Shown piece after piece: positions 44,249 to 53,546 of a DNA stretch of 53,546 nucleotides (the first letter of the stretch is position 1; the number at the start of each line of letters is the position of its first letter). Source of the DNA: Franconibacter pulveris DSM 19144 (GTDB taxonomy: Bacteria; Pseudomonadota; Gammaproteobacteria; Enterobacterales; Enterobacteriaceae); assembly GCA_000621185.1 (NCBI GenBank), contig JHYZ01000023.1, positions 1 through 53,546 of the forward strand, in the 5' to 3' direction. Made by a program: the position numbers and the translations under genes. The notes below the pieces were generated by a model. It was not told the DNA's origin and did not search any database. It saw nothing but the letters and a program-made list of their open reading frames with translations.

Positions 44249-45856
44249 ATGAGTATTTCCTTGAAAAAGTCAGGGATGCTGAAGTTTGGTCTGAGCCTGG
44301 TAGCCATGACCGTTGCAGCAAGCGTACAGGCAAAAACCCTGGTTTACTGTTCAGAAGGCTCGCCGGAAGGCTTTAACCCACAGCTCTTTACCTCTGGCAC
44401 CACCTATGACGCAAGCTCAGTGCCAATTTATAACCGCCTGGTAGAATTCAAAACCGGCACCACCGAAATCATTCCGGGCCTGGCTGAGAAGTGGGACGTC
44501 AGCGAGGACGGCAAAACGTACACTTTCCACCTGCGCAAGGGCGTGAAGTGGCAGGACAATAAAGAATTCAAACCGACGCGCGATTTTAACGCCGACGACG
44601 TTGTCTTCTCTTTTGACCGTCAGAAAAACGATCAGAACCCGTACCATAAAGTTTCTGGCGGCAGCTACGAGTACTTTGAAGGCATGGGCCTGCCGGCGCT
44701 CATTTCCGAAGTGAAAAAAGTGGATGACTCTACTGTTCAGTTCGTGCTGACCCGTCCGGAAGCGCCGTTCCTGGCTGACCTCGCCATGGACTTCGCCTCG
44801 ATTCTTTCCAAAGAATACGCCGACAACATGCTGAAAGCCGGCACGCCGGAGAAAGTTGACCTGAACCCGATCGGCACCGGTCCGTTCCAGCTGCTGCAAT
44901 ACCAGAAAGATTCGCGCATTCTCTACAAAGCGTTTGAAGGCTTCTGGGGCACTAAGCCGAAGATAGACCGCCTGGTCTTCTCTATCACGCCGGACGCTTC
45001 CGTACGTTATGCCAAGCTGCAGAAGAATGAATGTCAGGTGATGCCGTACCCGAACCCGGCCGACATCGCCCGCATGAAGCAGGACAAAAACATCAACCTG
45101 ATGGAGCAGGCGGGCCTGAACGTGGGCTATCTCTCCTTCAACACCGAGAAAAAGCCGTTTGACGACGTGAAAGTGCGTCAGGCGCTGACTTACGCGGTGA
45201 ACAAAGAAGCCATCATCAAAGCGGTATACCAGGGCGCGGGCGTTGCCGCGAAAAACCTGATCCCGCCGACCATGTGGGGCTATAACGACGACGTTAAGGA
45301 CTACACTTACGACGTTGAGAAAGCAAAAGCGCTGCTGAAAGAAGCGGGCCAGGATAAAGGCTTTACCGTTGAGCTGTGGGCGATGCCGGTACAGCGTCCG
45401 TACAACCCGAACGCGCGCCGCATGGCGGAGATGATCCAGTCTGACTGGGCGAAAATCGGCGTTCAGGCCAAAATCGTGACCTATGAGTGGGGTGAATACC
45501 TCAAGCGCGCGAAAGCGGGCGAACACCAGGCGGTGATGATGGGCTGGACCGGCGACAACGGGGATCCGGATAACTTCTTCGCCACGCTGTTTAGCTGCGA
45601 CGCGGCGAAAGATGGTTCCAACTACTCCCGCTGGTGCTACAAGCCGTTTGAAGATCTGATTCAGCCGGCGCGCGCCACCGACGACCACAACAAGCGTATC
45701 GAGCTTTACAAACAGGCTCAGGTAGTGATGCATGACCAGGCGCCTGCGCTGATCGTCGCTCACTCCACCGTCTATGAGCCGGTGCGTAAAGAGGTTAAAG
45801 GCTACGTTGTGGACCCGCTGGGTAAACACCACTTCGAAAACGTATCTGTCGAATAA
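44249..45856 (+). CDS. dppA: Dipeptide-binding periplasmic protein DppA
   Basis: A 535-residue binding protein of the OppA/DppA (SBP family 5) type, equal in length to E. coli DppA. Residues 1-28 are a signal peptide ending ASVQA, and the mature protein starts KTLVYCSEGSPEGFNPQ. It binds dipeptides and, in E. coli, heme and dipeptide chemoattractants through Tap. Other conserved stretches are YNRLVEFKTGTTEIIPGLAE and GYLSFNTEKKPFDDVKVRQA. The ribosome site TTGGAG is 10 bases upstream. It is the first gene of dppABCDF, with a repeat-bearing gap after it. Confidence 0.97.
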   Translation: MSISLKKSGMLKFGLSLVAMTVAASVQAKTLVYCSEGSPEGFNPQLFTSGTTYDASSVPIYNRLVEFKTGTTEIIPGLAEKWDVSEDGKTYTFHLRKGVKWQDNKEFKPTRDFNADDVVFSFDRQKNDQNPYHKVSGGSYEYFEGMGLPALISEVKKVDDSTVQFVLTRPEAPFLADLAMDFASILSKEYADNMLKAGTPEKVDLNPIGTGPFQLLQYQKDSRILYKAFEGFWGTKPKIDRLVFSITPDASVRYAKLQKNECQVMPYPNPADIARMKQDKNINLMEQAGLNVGYLSFNTEKKPFDDVKVRQALTYAVNKEAIIKAVYQGAGVAAKNLIPPTMWGYNDDVKDYTYDVEKAKALLKEAGQDKGFTVELWAMPVQRPYNPNARRMAEMIQSDWAKIGVQAKIVTYEWGEYLKRAKAGEHQAVMMGWTGDNGDPDNFFATLFSCDAAKDGSNYSRWCYKPFEDLIQPARATDDHNKRIELYKQAQVVMHDQAPALIVAHSTVYEPVRKEVKGYVVDPLGKHHFENVSVE

Positions 45857-45870
45857 TAAGCAAGTAAGAT

Positions 45871-45975
45871 ACCCGACTCCCTCTCCCTGACCGGGCGAGG
45901 GGCGGGGTGGGGAGCCGCGGCGAAATCCGCCTCCTCACCCGTCCCTTTCCTGCCGGGGAAGGGGAAGGGTGTATT
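45871..45975. repeat. Intergenic inverted repeat between dppA and dppB
   Basis: Two GC-rich arms, CTCCCTCTCCCTGACCGGGC (about 45879-45898) and its inverted relative ending GGGGAAGGGGAAGGGTG (about 45955-45971), flank a short centre. The layout resembles the repeat in the kguK-kguT gap (29706-30008). Its place after the binding-protein gene is where E. coli often has REP elements, and it could stabilise dppA mRNA. Confidence 0.55.
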
Positions 45976-46061
45976 CCCTCCCGAACGGGAGCGTGAACAC
46001 ATTTGTGAGCAATACAGACGCACTGTCACCAGGCCGTGCGTCATTACAGAGAATCCGGGTT

Positions 46062-47081
46062 ATGTTGCAGTTCATCCTCCGACGTCTGGGGCTTGTCATT
46101 CCGACGTTTATCGGTATTACCCTTCTCACTTTTGCCTTTGTCCATATGATCCCCGGCGACCCGGTGATGATCATGGCGGGCGAACGTGGCATTTCCCCCG
46201 AGCGTCATGCGCAGCTGCTGGCTGAACTGGGCCTGAACAAGCCGCTGTGGCAGCAGTACCTCAATTATATCTGGGGCGTATTGCACGGCGATTTAGGCCT
46301 CTCGCTGAAAAGCCGCCTGCCAGTGTGGGAAGAGTTCGTTCCGCGTTTCAAAGCAACGCTGGAACTTGGCGTTTGCGCCATGATTTTCGCCGTAGCGGTC
46401 GGTATCCCGGTTGGGGTTCTGGCGGCCGTGAAGCGCGGCTCTATTTTCGACCATACCGCCGTGGGTCTGTCGCTCACCGGTTACTCCATGCCTATCTTCT
46501 GGTGGGGCATGATGCTTATCATGCTGGTGTCGGTGCAGTGGAACCTGACGCCGGTTTCCGGGCGCGTCAGCGACATGGTGTTCCTCGACGACACGAACCC
46601 GCTCACCGGCTTTATGCTCATAGACACCGCTATCTGGGGCGAAGAAGGCAACTTCATTGATGCGCTGGCGCACATGATCCTGCCTGCCATTGTGCTGGGC
46701 ACCATTCCGCTGGCGGTTATCGTGCGTATGACGCGCTCCTCCATGCTGGAAGTGCTGGGCGAGGATTACATCCGCACCGCGCGCGCCAAAGGGTTAACCC
46801 GCATGCGCGTGATTGTGGTGCATGCGCTGCGCAACGCCATGCTGCCGGTCGTCACGGTTATCGGTTTGCAGGTCGGCACGCTGCTGGCGGGCGCTATCCT
46901 CACCGAGACGATTTTCTCCTGGCCGGGTCTTGGCCGCTGGCTGATTGACGCGCTGCAGCGCCGCGATTATCCGGTGGTGCAGGGCGGGGTGCTGCTGGTG
47001 GCGACGATGATTATTCTCGTCAACCTGCTGGTCGATCTGCTGTACGGCGTGGTGAACCCGCGTATACGTCACAAGAAGTAA
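46062..47081 (+). CDS. dppB: Dipeptide ABC transporter permease DppB
   Basis: A 339-residue inner-membrane permease with six membrane segments, identical in length to E. coli DppB. The N-terminus MLQFILRRLGLVIPTFIGIT and the EAA loop EDYIRTARAKGLTRMRVIVV are conserved. I chose this ATG, within the homologue's frame, over an in-frame GTG 31 codons upstream that lies next to the intergenic repeat. Confidence 0.96.
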   Translation: MLQFILRRLGLVIPTFIGITLLTFAFVHMIPGDPVMIMAGERGISPERHAQLLAELGLNKPLWQQYLNYIWGVLHGDLGLSLKSRLPVWEEFVPRFKATLELGVCAMIFAVAVGIPVGVLAAVKRGSIFDHTAVGLSLTGYSMPIFWWGMMLIMLVSVQWNLTPVSGRVSDMVFLDDTNPLTGFMLIDTAIWGEEGNFIDALAHMILPAIVLGTIPLAVIVRMTRSSMLEVLGEDYIRTARAKGLTRMRVIVVHALRNAMLPVVTVIGLQVGTLLAGAILTETIFSWPGLGRWLIDALQRRDYPVVQGGVLLVATMIILVNLLVDLLYGVVNPRIRHKK

Positions 47082-47090
47082 GGGGCCATC

Positions 47091-47993
47091 ATGTCTCAAG
47101 TTACAGAAAACAAAGCCGTTGCGGCCCCGGTGCCGATGACGCCGATGCAGGAATTCTGGCACTACTTCAAGCGCAACAAAGGCGCGGTAGTAGGCCTGGT
47201 CTACGTCGTGGTGATGATCATCATCGCCGTGTTCGCCAACTTTCTGGCGCCGCATAACCCCGCCGACCAGTTCCGCGACGCGCTGCTCGCGCCGCCGGTG
47301 TGGCAGGACGGCGGCAGCTGGGCGCATATCCTCGGTACCGATGACGTCGGCCGCGATACGCTCTCGCGTCTGATGTACGGCGCGCGCCTGTCGCTGCTGG
47401 TAGGCTGCCTGGTGGTGGTGCTGTCGCTCATCATGGGCATTGTGCTCGGGCTTATCGCCGGTTACTTCGGCGGCGTGGTGGATGTCATCATCATGCGCGT
47501 GGTCGATATCATGCTGGCGCTGCCGAGCCTGCTGCTCGCGCTGGTGCTGGTGGCGATTTTCGGTCCGTCGATAGTCAACGCGTCGCTGGCGCTCACCTTT
47601 GTGGCGCTCCCCCACTATGTGCGCTTAACCCGCGCCGCAGTGCTGGTGGAAGTGAACCGCGACTATGTGACCGCCTCCCGCGTGGCGGGTGCAGGCGCCA
47701 TGCGCCAGATGTTCGTCAACATTTTCCCCAACTGCCTTGCGCCGCTGATTGTTCAGGCGTCGCTCGGTTTCTCCAACGCCATTCTCGACATGGCCGCCCT
47801 TGGCTTCCTTGGCATGGGTGCGCAACCGCCGACGCCGGAGTGGGGCACCATGCTCTCCGACGTGTTGCAGTTTGCGCAGAGCGCCTGGTGGGTAGTGACC
47901 TTCCCGGGTCTCGCTATTCTGCTGACGGTGCTGGCATTTAACCTGATGGGCGACGGCTTGCGCGACGCGCTCGACCCCAAACTCAAGCAGTAA
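47091..47993 (+). CDS. dppC: Dipeptide ABC transporter permease DppC
   Basis: A 300-residue permease partnering DppB. It has a short cytoplasmic N-terminus ([20 protein letters not shown]), six membrane segments, the family stretch [20 protein letters not shown] and the EAA-type loop [19 protein letters not shown]. It starts 9 bases after dppB and ends 11 bases before dppD. Confidence 0.96.
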   Translation: MSQVTENKAVAAPVPMTPMQEFWHYFKRNKGAVVGLVYVVVMIIIAVFANFLAPHNPADQFRDALLAPPVWQDGGSWAHILGTDDVGRDTLSRLMYGARLSLLVGCLVVVLSLIMGIVLGLIAGYFGGVVDVIIMRVVDIMLALPSLLLALVLVAIFGPSIVNASLALTFVALPHYVRLTRAAVLVEVNRDYVTASRVAGAGAMRQMFVNIFPNCLAPLIVQASLGFSNAILDMAALGFLGMGAQPPTPEWGTMLSDVLQFAQSAWWVVTFPGLAILLTVLAFNLMGDGLRDALDPKLKQ

Positions 47994-48004
47994 AGAGGCA
48001 CGAG

Positions 48005-49000
48005 ATGGCGTTATTGAATGTAGATAAATTATCGGTGCACTTCGGCGACGAAGGCGCGCCGTTCCGCGCCGTAGACCGCATAAGCTACAGCGTGAATCAG
48101 GGCGAAGTGGTGGGCATCGTCGGTGAATCCGGCTCAGGGAAGTCGGTCAGCTCGCTCGCCATTATGGGCCTGATTGATTACCCCGGCCGCGTGATGGCCG
48201 ATAACCTGGAATTTAACGGCCAGGACTTAAAGCGCATCTCTGAAAAAGAGCGCCGCAACCTGGTGGGCGCCGAAGTGGCGATGATTTTCCAGGACCCGAT
48301 GACCAGCCTGAACCCCTGCTACACCGTGGGCTACCAGATTATGGAAGCCATCAAGGTGCATCAGGGTGGCAACAAGAAAACCCGCCGCCAGCGGGCTATC
48401 GACCTGTTAAACCAGGTCGGCATCCCGGACCCGGCGTCGCGTCTGGACGTCTACCCGCACCAGCTCTCCGGCGGGATGAGCCAGCGCGTGATGATAGCGA
48501 TGGCCATCGCCTGCCAGCCGAAGCTGCTGATTGCCGACGAACCGACCACCGCGCTGGATGTCACCATCCAGGCGCAAATCATCGAGCTGCTGCTGGAGCT
48601 TCAGCAAAAAGAGAACATGGCGCTGGTGCTTATCACCCATGACCTCGCGCTGGTGGCCGAAGCGGCGCACAAAATCATCGTGATGTACGCAGGCCAGGTG
48701 GTGGAGACGGGCGAGGCGAAAGATATTTTCCGCGCGCCGCGCCACCCTTACACCCAGGCGCTGCTGCGCGCGCTGCCGGAATTCGCGCAGGACAAAGCGC
48801 GGCTGGCCTCGCTGCCAGGCGTGGTGCCGGGCAAATATGACCGCCCGACGGGCTGTCTGCTGAACCCGCGTTGCCCGTACGCCACGGAACGCTGCCGCGT
48901 TGAAGAGCCGGGCCTGAACCCGGTGGACAACGGTCGCCAGTCGAAATGCCACTATCCACTCGATGATGCCGGGAGGCCGACAAATTATGAGCACGCATGA
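48005..49000 (+). CDS. dppD: Dipeptide ABC transporter ATP-binding protein DppD
   Basis: A 331-residue ATPase of the oligopeptide class. Walker A is GESGSGKS, the signature is LSGGMSQR and Walker B is [13 protein letters not shown]. The C-terminal oligopeptide extension has cysteines ([20 protein letters not shown] and a later Cys) that bind an iron-sulfur cluster in some family members. It overlaps dppF by 14 bases. Confidence 0.96.
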   Translation: MALLNVDKLSVHFGDEGAPFRAVDRISYSVNQGEVVGIVGESGSGKSVSSLAIMGLIDYPGRVMADNLEFNGQDLKRISEKERRNLVGAEVAMIFQDPMTSLNPCYTVGYQIMEAIKVHQGGNKKTRRQRAIDLLNQVGIPDPASRLDVYPHQLSGGMSQRVMIAMAIACQPKLLIADEPTTALDVTIQAQIIELLLELQQKENMALVLITHDLALVAEAAHKIIVMYAGQVVETGEAKDIFRAPRHPYTQALLRALPEFAQDKARLASLPGVVPGKYDRPTGCLLNPRCPYATERCRVEEPGLNPVDNGRQSKCHYPLDDAGRPTNYEHA

Positions 49001-49997
49001 GGCCACCTTACAGCCGCAGCCGCTGCTGCAGGCTATCGATCTGAAAAAACACTATCCGGTGAAGAAAGGCTTCTTCGCCCCGGAGCGTCTGGTGAAGGCG
49101 CTGGACGGCGTGTCGTTCACCCTTGAGCGCGGCAAAACGCTGGCGGTAGTGGGCGAGTCGGGCTGCGGTAAATCGACGCTGGGCCGCCTGCTCACGATGA
49201 TCGAAACGCCGACCGGCGGCGAGCTTTACTATCAGGGGCAGGATCTGCTCAAGCACGATCCGCAGGCGCAAAAGCTGCGCCGCCAGAAAATTCAGATTGT
49301 CTTCCAGAACCCGTACGGTTCGCTGAACCCGCGCAAAAAAGTGGGGCAGATTCTGGAAGAGCCGCTGCTTATCAACAGCGATATGAGCAAAGAGGCGCGC
49401 CGCGAGAAAGCGCTGGCGATGATGGCGAAAGTGGGGCTTAAAACCGAGCACTACGACCGCTATCCGCACATGTTCTCCGGCGGTCAGCGTCAGCGTATCG
49501 CCATCGCCCGTGGGCTGATGCTGGACCCGGACGTGGTGATTGCGGACGAACCGGTCTCGGCGCTGGACGTATCCGTACGCGCGCAGGTGCTGAACCTGAT
49601 GATGGATTTGCAGCAGGACCTGGGACTTTCCTACGTCTTTATCTCTCACGACCTCTCGGTGGTGGAGCATATCGCCGATGAAGTGATGGTGATGTACTTA
49701 GGCCGCTGCGTAGAGAAAGGGACGAAAGACCAGATCTTCAATAACCCGCGTCATCCGTACACTCAGGCGCTGCTGTCCGCCACGCCGCGTCTGAACCCGG
49801 ACGATCGTCGCGAGCGCATAAAGCTGACCGGCGAGCTGCCAAGCCCGCTCAATCCGCCGCCGGGTTGCGCCTTTAACGCTCGCTGCCGTCGCCGCTTTGG
49901 CACCTGCACCCAGATCCAGCCAGCGCTGAAGAGCTACGGCGGGCAACTGGTGGCCTGCTTTGCGGTAGACCAGGACGAGAACGCGGAAAAGCGCTAA
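48987..49997 (+). CDS. dppF: Dipeptide ABC transporter ATP-binding protein DppF
   Basis: A 336-residue ATPase paired with DppD. Walker A is GESGCGKS, the signature is FSGGQRQR and Walker B is [13 protein letters not shown]. The C-terminal extension has [18 protein letters not shown] chose [12 protein letters not shown], matching E. coli DppF, over an ATG eight codons upstream. It is the last gene of the dpp operon, before a strong terminator. Confidence 0.96.
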   Translation: MSTHEATLQPQPLLQAIDLKKHYPVKKGFFAPERLVKALDGVSFTLERGKTLAVVGESGCGKSTLGRLLTMIETPTGGELYYQGQDLLKHDPQAQKLRRQKIQIVFQNPYGSLNPRKKVGQILEEPLLINSDMSKEARREKALAMMAKVGLKTEHYDRYPHMFSGGQRQRIAIARGLMLDPDVVIADEPVSALDVSVRAQVLNLMMDLQQDLGLSYVFISHDLSVVEHIADEVMVMYLGRCVEKGTKDQIFNNPRHPYTQALLSATPRLNPDDRRERIKLTGELPSPLNPPPGCAFNARCRRRFGTCTQIQPALKSYGGQLVACFAVDQDENAEKR

Positions 49998-50010
49998 CGC
50001 CTGACCCATA

Positions 50011-50043
50011 AAAAAAGCCGACGCATGCGTCGGCTTTTTTTTT
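50011..50043. terminator. Bidirectional terminator between dppF and pgaD
   Basis: A near-perfect palindrome, AGCCGACGCA with TGCGTCGGCT (centre 50025/50026), is flanked by A and T runs. It can end both the dpp and the pga operons, which converge here. Confidence 0.92.
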
Positions 50044-50053
50044 ATCTTCTGGA

Positions 50054-50575
50054 TTAGTGCGGCCGGTTCTCTTCCACCAGCGAAGCCGGCACCGTTTCGC
50101 CGGCGGGCAGCAGAGGGAGCCTGCCTGGCTCGGTCGGCGCCGGCAGCAGGTTTTCGCCGATAGCGCGGTTGACCTCCACATGATCGATGCCGCCATGGTC
50201 ATCGTGAAACACCGTCTGAACGCGTCCTTTGTTCATCTCCGTCACCAGTTTTGGCGTTATCTGGAAGCTCTCCGCGACCTCTTCATGCTCAAGGTCAGGG
50301 CGGCGTTTACGCCGCTCCACGCGAAAGCGAAACTGGTTGTATTTTGCCCAGATAAGCAGCGCGACGCCGTTAAGCAACGCCATCAGAACATAGATGGCGA
50401 TGGTGCCAAGCGTGGCGTAAAACGGACGCGGTCCGGTTGTCGCCGGCAGCATTAACTCTTTCATCAGGTCAAAATAGATGAGGTAAGTAAACGCCGCCCA
50501 GGCAATGACTGTCAGCAGGACGTCGAATACGCGCGGCGCAAGGCGCTGCTCGGTGAAAATTAACGGCTGCATCAT
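50054..50575 (-). CDS. pgaD: Poly-N-acetylglucosamine export/synthesis subunit PgaD
   Basis: A 173-residue inner-membrane protein with two membrane helices (VFDVLLTVIAWAAFTYLIYF and TLGTIAIYVLMALLNGVALL). It is the small partner of the synthase PgaC and, in E. coli, part of the c-di-GMP-sensing unit. It is about 35 residues longer than E. coli PgaD (137), with the extra sequence in a proline-rich C-terminal tail (LLPAPTEPGRLPLLPAG). Identity rests on position after pgaC and topology more than on sequence. Tandem ATGs at 50575 and 50572 follow GGAGG; the start is next to the pgaC stop. Confidence 0.85.
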   Translation of the reverse strand: MMQPLIFTEQRLAPRVFDVLLTVIAWAAFTYLIYFDLMKELMLPATTGPRPFYATLGTIAIYVLMALLNGVALLIWAKYNQFRFRVERRKRRPDLEHEEVAESFQITPKLVTEMNKGRVQTVFHDDHGGIDHVEVNRAIGENLLPAPTEPGRLPLLPAGETVPASLVEENRPH

Positions 50576-50577
50576 CA

Positions 50578-51906
50578 CTAGATCCTCCCTATACCACGAT
50601 CGGGGCTGACCCAACGCGCGCGGGCGCGCTGGCGTTTAAGCATCACTTTCGGGAAGGCGACCAGCGTGGTGAACAGGCTTAACATCCAGTACACCACCGG
50701 GAACCAGATAACCCAGAACAGTGAAGTGCCAATGTTCTTCTCATAGCGTCGCTCAATGAGCAGGCTCACCATAAACTGCAGCAAACAGACCACGGCCAGA
50801 ATTAACCCGGTGAACTCTGGCGGGAACAACCGCTGGATGAGAAGCGAATCGGGCAGCGGGAAAATAAAGCCCAGCACGAAAAGCACGATGCTGGCGGCGT
50901 AGGCAAACGCCCACGTTGTCGAAAGACAAAACTCGGCAAACAGCGGCCACATGCGGCGGTATTCCCACGACCACAGGCGACGCATGTTGACCAGGAACAC
51001 TTCCGCGCCGCCCTGCGCCCAGCGCAGACGCTGTTTCCACAACCCTTTCATGGTTTCCGGCATCAGGATCCAGCACAGCGCGCGCGGTTCAAAAAATATC
51101 GACCAGTGACGCAGCTGCAGCTTCCAGCTGATATCGATATCTTCGGTGATCATATCCGGACTCCAGTAGCCCACTTCCGCCAGCGCGCGGCGGCGGAAGG
51201 CGACAATCACGCCGGAGACGGTAAAGACCTGGCCGTAGATACGCTGGGTGCGTTTGATAAGGCCGATAATCGAGGAGAACTCGCCCACCTGCACGCGGCC
51301 CACAAGCGTTGAACGGGTGCGAATACGCGGGTTGCCCGTCACCGCGCCGACGCGCGGGTGTTGCAGCAGCGGCGCCACCATGTAAGCGGCGGTATCGCGG
51401 TCCAGCAACGCGTCGCCGTCGATGCAGACCAGATACTCGCTGCGGGCCGCCGCCGCGCCGGTTTTCAGCGCCACCGCTTTGCCCTGGTTTTCCGCCAGGT
51501 GAATCACGCGCAGCCGCGGATACTCTTCCGCCAGCTGGTTAAGCACGTCGGCGGTGTTGTCCTTCGAACCATCGTTAATGGCGATGACTTCCGTATTGGC
51601 GTAACGCTGCGCCAGCGCCGCCTCTACGGTTTCCCGTGCGTTCAGCCCTTCGTTGTAGCAAGGGATGAGAATGGAGATAAGCGGGTTGCCCGGCAGCTCC
51701 GGCGGCGGCGCGTCATCGCCCCATTTCCACTTGCGCTCCCGGTAAAACCAGAAGTAAAGCCCGCCCGTAATCCACAATGCAGACATAAACAGCGGCCAGA
51801 AGAAGACGAAGTTCAGCATCACTTCACCAGTGAAGATAGCGGCGACCCCCAGCGGGATACTGAACACCAGGCACAGAATTAAAAAAGCTATGATGCGATC
51901 GGTCAT
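50578..51906 (-). CDS. pgaC: Poly-beta-1,6-N-acetylglucosamine synthase PgaC
   Basis: A 442-residue family 2 glycosyltransferase with two N-terminal and three C-terminal membrane segments. Motifs visible are [10 protein letters not shown], the metal-binding [20 protein letters not shown] and the processive QRLRWAQGG (QxxRW). It polymerises UDP-GlcNAc into the biofilm polysaccharide at the inner membrane. It overlaps pgaB by 4 bp and abuts pgaD. Confidence 0.95.
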   Translation of the reverse strand: MTDRIIAFLILCLVFSIPLGVAAIFTGEVMLNFVFFWPLFMSALWITGGLYFWFYRERKWKWGDDAPPPELPGNPLISILIPCYNEGLNARETVEAALAQRYANTEVIAINDGSKDNTADVLNQLAEEYPRLRVIHLAENQGKAVALKTGAAAARSEYLVCIDGDALLDRDTAAYMVAPLLQHPRVGAVTGNPRIRTRSTLVGRVQVGEFSSIIGLIKRTQRIYGQVFTVSGVIVAFRRRALAEVGYWSPDMITEDIDISWKLQLRHWSIFFEPRALCWILMPETMKGLWKQRLRWAQGGAEVFLVNMRRLWSWEYRRMWPLFAEFCLSTTWAFAYAASIVLFVLGFIFPLPDSLLIQRLFPPEFTGLILAVVCLLQFMVSLLIERRYEKNIGTSLFWVIWFPVVYWMLSLFTTLVAFPKVMLKRQRARARWVSPDRGIGRI

Positions 51907-53546
51907 TTTTGCGGGTACCAGTATGCGGAGAATGCCGGTCGAACGTCGGACATCTCAGGTTGATCGTTAATGAAATCATCGGGGTAGTAGCCAAAGTTGA
52001 AGGCACCGCTCATCTGGAGCTGTTGCATCCACTCTTTCAGCTGCTCGCCGCTGATTTCCGCGTGATTTTCCTGTTTGCGCCAGTCGCGCGCCTGCAACTC
52101 AAAAACGGTTCTGTTTAACGCGCCCGGATGTTCCGCCACCGCATGCACCAGCTTCTCGAGCCAGGCGTTGCTTTCGTTGAGCGGCACGCCTTCCATCAGC
52201 GGCATCGCCATCGGCGCCGTCCAGTCGTAGGTGGTAAGGAAGTCATTCAGGTTCTGCGCGAACCAGGATTCGCTTTTCGGATCCAGCACCGGCATGGCGT
52301 AGATATTGCGCGCCGTTCTGACTTGCGGGCCGCGAATCGTACGCACGGTCTCGGTTAACGACTTCGTAAAGTCGATAAGCTCCCGGCTCTTGTATCGCGT
52401 CCAGCGCTCAAACTCCTGCGGGTTGTTGCGAATGTCCGTAATCGTCCCTTTAAAGCCCGCCTTGTGGTACGCCGCCATGGCGTCCGGGCTGGCGTCTTCA
52501 AAGTCCGTCAGCAGCGCGTCGTCATGGAACAGCACGCCGTTGAAGTTGGAATAACGGGCCAGGTCTTCGTAGATTTCAGTGATGCGCTGGCGCGCCACCG
52601 GGTTCCACGGCGAAAGACGCTGGTACTGTTTCGGGTCCACTTTCGCGGTGCCGCTTTCCGGGTCCCAGACCTGCACGCGCGGCAGGGATTTATCCAGATC
52701 GAAGGCCAGCACCGGCATCCAGGCGTACACCTTCACGCCGCCGCGGGTTTGCAGCTGCCAGGCCAGGAAGTTAAAGAGATCGGAACGCACCGGCAGCCAG
52801 CGGTTCTTGAAGTAGAGCTCTTTGACGGTGCCGTCGCCGGTCGGGTCCGCGTAAGCCTGCAGGAAGACGTGGCTTATCTTCATGTCAAAGACGCGCTGGA
52901 TAAGCTTGTCGATGTTCTTCTGCTGCTGTTTCGGGTCCTTGTCGTAGACGTAGTCCAGGTCCACGTGCATCACCCGCATCTGAGTCGGTTCCTGCGCGTC
53001 GATAACCGCGTTGGCGAAGTTATTGATAGACGGGTTGCCCGACACCAGATAGCGCGGAATGCTGTCGAGGTTTTTGACGTTGCCAAGTCCCTCGTTAAGG
53101 GTGAACACCATCTGATAGCCATGCTTTTTGATTATCGACAGCGACACGCCGTTGGCCGCGCCATAAGGCCAGACCCAGGCGCGCGGCGCCTTGCCGGTCG
53201 TTTCCTTGAGTTTGGCGGTGATGGTGGCTACGTCTTTCTCAATACGCGCCCGGAACTCTTCGTCCGTCTCATACTGGCCGGTCTTTTTGTTAAACATGCG
53301 GTTCGCGACCGCAGGCTGCGAGCTGCCCTGCGGGTTAGCCACGCCGCCATAGTGCGAAGCCCAGGTATGCGAACCGATCTCCACCAGCGGCGAGCGGCTC
53401 ACTTCGCGCACCATATCCCAGGTGGCGAACTTCTCACGGGCGGTCGGCAGGCCGCCGAAATCGACCTTTTTGTTCTCCGGCGTGCTGACCCAGATGCCGA
53501 CCGGCGCCCACAGGGCGGGCCAGTTATAGGCTTTCAGCAGCGGCCA
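51903..53546 (-). CDS. pgaB: Poly-N-acetylglucosamine N-deacetylase PgaB, C-terminal part (5' end outside window)
   Basis: The frame is open to the right edge of the window, giving about 547 residues of an expected ~670. The first visible residues ([20 protein letters not shown]) belong to the carbohydrate esterase 4 deacetylase domain. [14 protein letters not shown] carries the conserved metal-binding histidines. From about [20 protein letters not shown] the C-terminal glycoside hydrolase-like domain begins, with [14 protein letters not shown] as a likely acidic active-site stretch. An ATG at 53414 is internal. PgaB partly deacetylates the polymer before export by PgaA, whose gene would lie further right. 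Confidence 0.94.
   Translation of the reverse strand, partial: WPLLKAYNWPALWAPVGIWVSTPENKKVDFGGLPTAREKFATWDMVREVSRSPLVEIGSHTWASHYGGVANPQGSSQPAVANRMFNKKTGQYETDEEFRARIEKDVATITAKLKETTGKAPRAWVWPYGAANGVSLSIIKKHGYQMVFTLNEGLGNVKNLDSIPRYLVSGNPSINNFANAVIDAQEPTQMRVMHVDLDYVYDKDPKQQQKNIDKLIQRVFDMKISHVFLQAYADPTGDGTVKELYFKNRWLPVRSDLFNFLAWQLQTRGGVKVYAWMPVLAFDLDKSLPRVQVWDPESGTAKVDPKQYQRLSPWNPVARQRITEIYEDLARYSNFNGVLFHDDALLTDFEDASPDAMAAYHKAGFKGTITDIRNNPQEFERWTRYKSRELIDFTKSLTETVRTIRGPQVRTARNIYAMPVLDPKSESWFAQNLNDFLTTYDWTAPMAMPLMEGVPLNESNAWLEKLVHAVAEHPGALNRTVFELQARDWRKQENHAEISGEQLKEWMQQLQMSGAFNFGYYPDDFINDQPEMSDVRPAFSAYWYPQK

Noticed and set aside
43887-44333. A 148-codon minus-strand frame upstream of dppA
   Set aside because: It overlaps the dppA start and leader on the opposite strand and has no homologue that I recognise.

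Overview
The window reads as a chromosomal segment of a GC-rich member of the Enterobacteriaceae, probably Cronobacter or a close relative (the genus is inference). Most proteins align over their whole length with Escherichia coli K-12 counterparts as I remember them, and the backbone order follows the E. coli xyl-glyQS-yiaG-yiaF-ghrB-yiaD-bisC-tag-yhjY-yhjX-eptB-proK-dpp neighbourhood. Blocks not found there in E. coli are spliced between conserved genes.

Layout. 1-345: 3' end of an IS200-type transposase and its right-end hairpins. 347-8586: D-xylose regulon, with xylFGH-xylR leftward and xylAB rightward from a shared control region. 8772-10228: a cysteine hydrolase and a GlxA-type AraC regulator. 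10221-15563: wecH, ysaB, glyQS and an unassigned exported protein. 15640-15930: yiaG. 16181-17554: an aromatic-acid-type MFS transporter preceded by two IclR-type palindromes. 17888-25599: a guanidine/urea carboxylase operon (ABC transporter, two DUF1989 proteins, biotin carboxylase) behind a guanidine-I riboswitch and a sigma-54 promoter. 26049-26496: a chromosomal hok/sok locus closely resembling that of plasmid R1. 26644-28357: yiaF and ghrB. 28425-32834: a 2-ketogluconate (kgu) operon with ptxS. 33053-37902: zinT, yiaD, bisC, yiaC and tag. 38056-42913: yhjY, yhjX, ohr and eptB. 43005-43459: tRNA-Pro(CGG) followed by a 166-bp tandem repeat built on its 3' end. 44249-49997: dppABCDF. 50054-53546: pgaD, pgaC and the 3' part of pgaB.

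How the genes work together. Xylose enters through XylFGH and is isomerised and phosphorylated by XylA and XylB under XylR. 2-Ketogluconate enters by KguT, is phosphorylated by KguK and is probably reduced by the adjacent GhrB. The guanidine block imports a nitrogen compound, carboxylates it and deiminates it, under a nitrogen-type promoter and a guanidine sensor, but the final enzyme (allophanate hydrolase) is not in the window. DppABCDF imports dipeptides, and PgaBCD make and export a poly-N-acetylglucosamine biofilm polymer.

The most unusual structure is the array after tRNA-Pro. Two complete 166-bp units and one partial unit each carry the tRNA 3' end and its terminator, and each full unit has a hairpin-rich 66-nt insertion inside a duplicated T-loop sequence. 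It resembles in design the rtT repeats of E. coli tyrT, but at a different tRNA gene. All homologies rest on reading the sequence and remembered family members; no database search was run.
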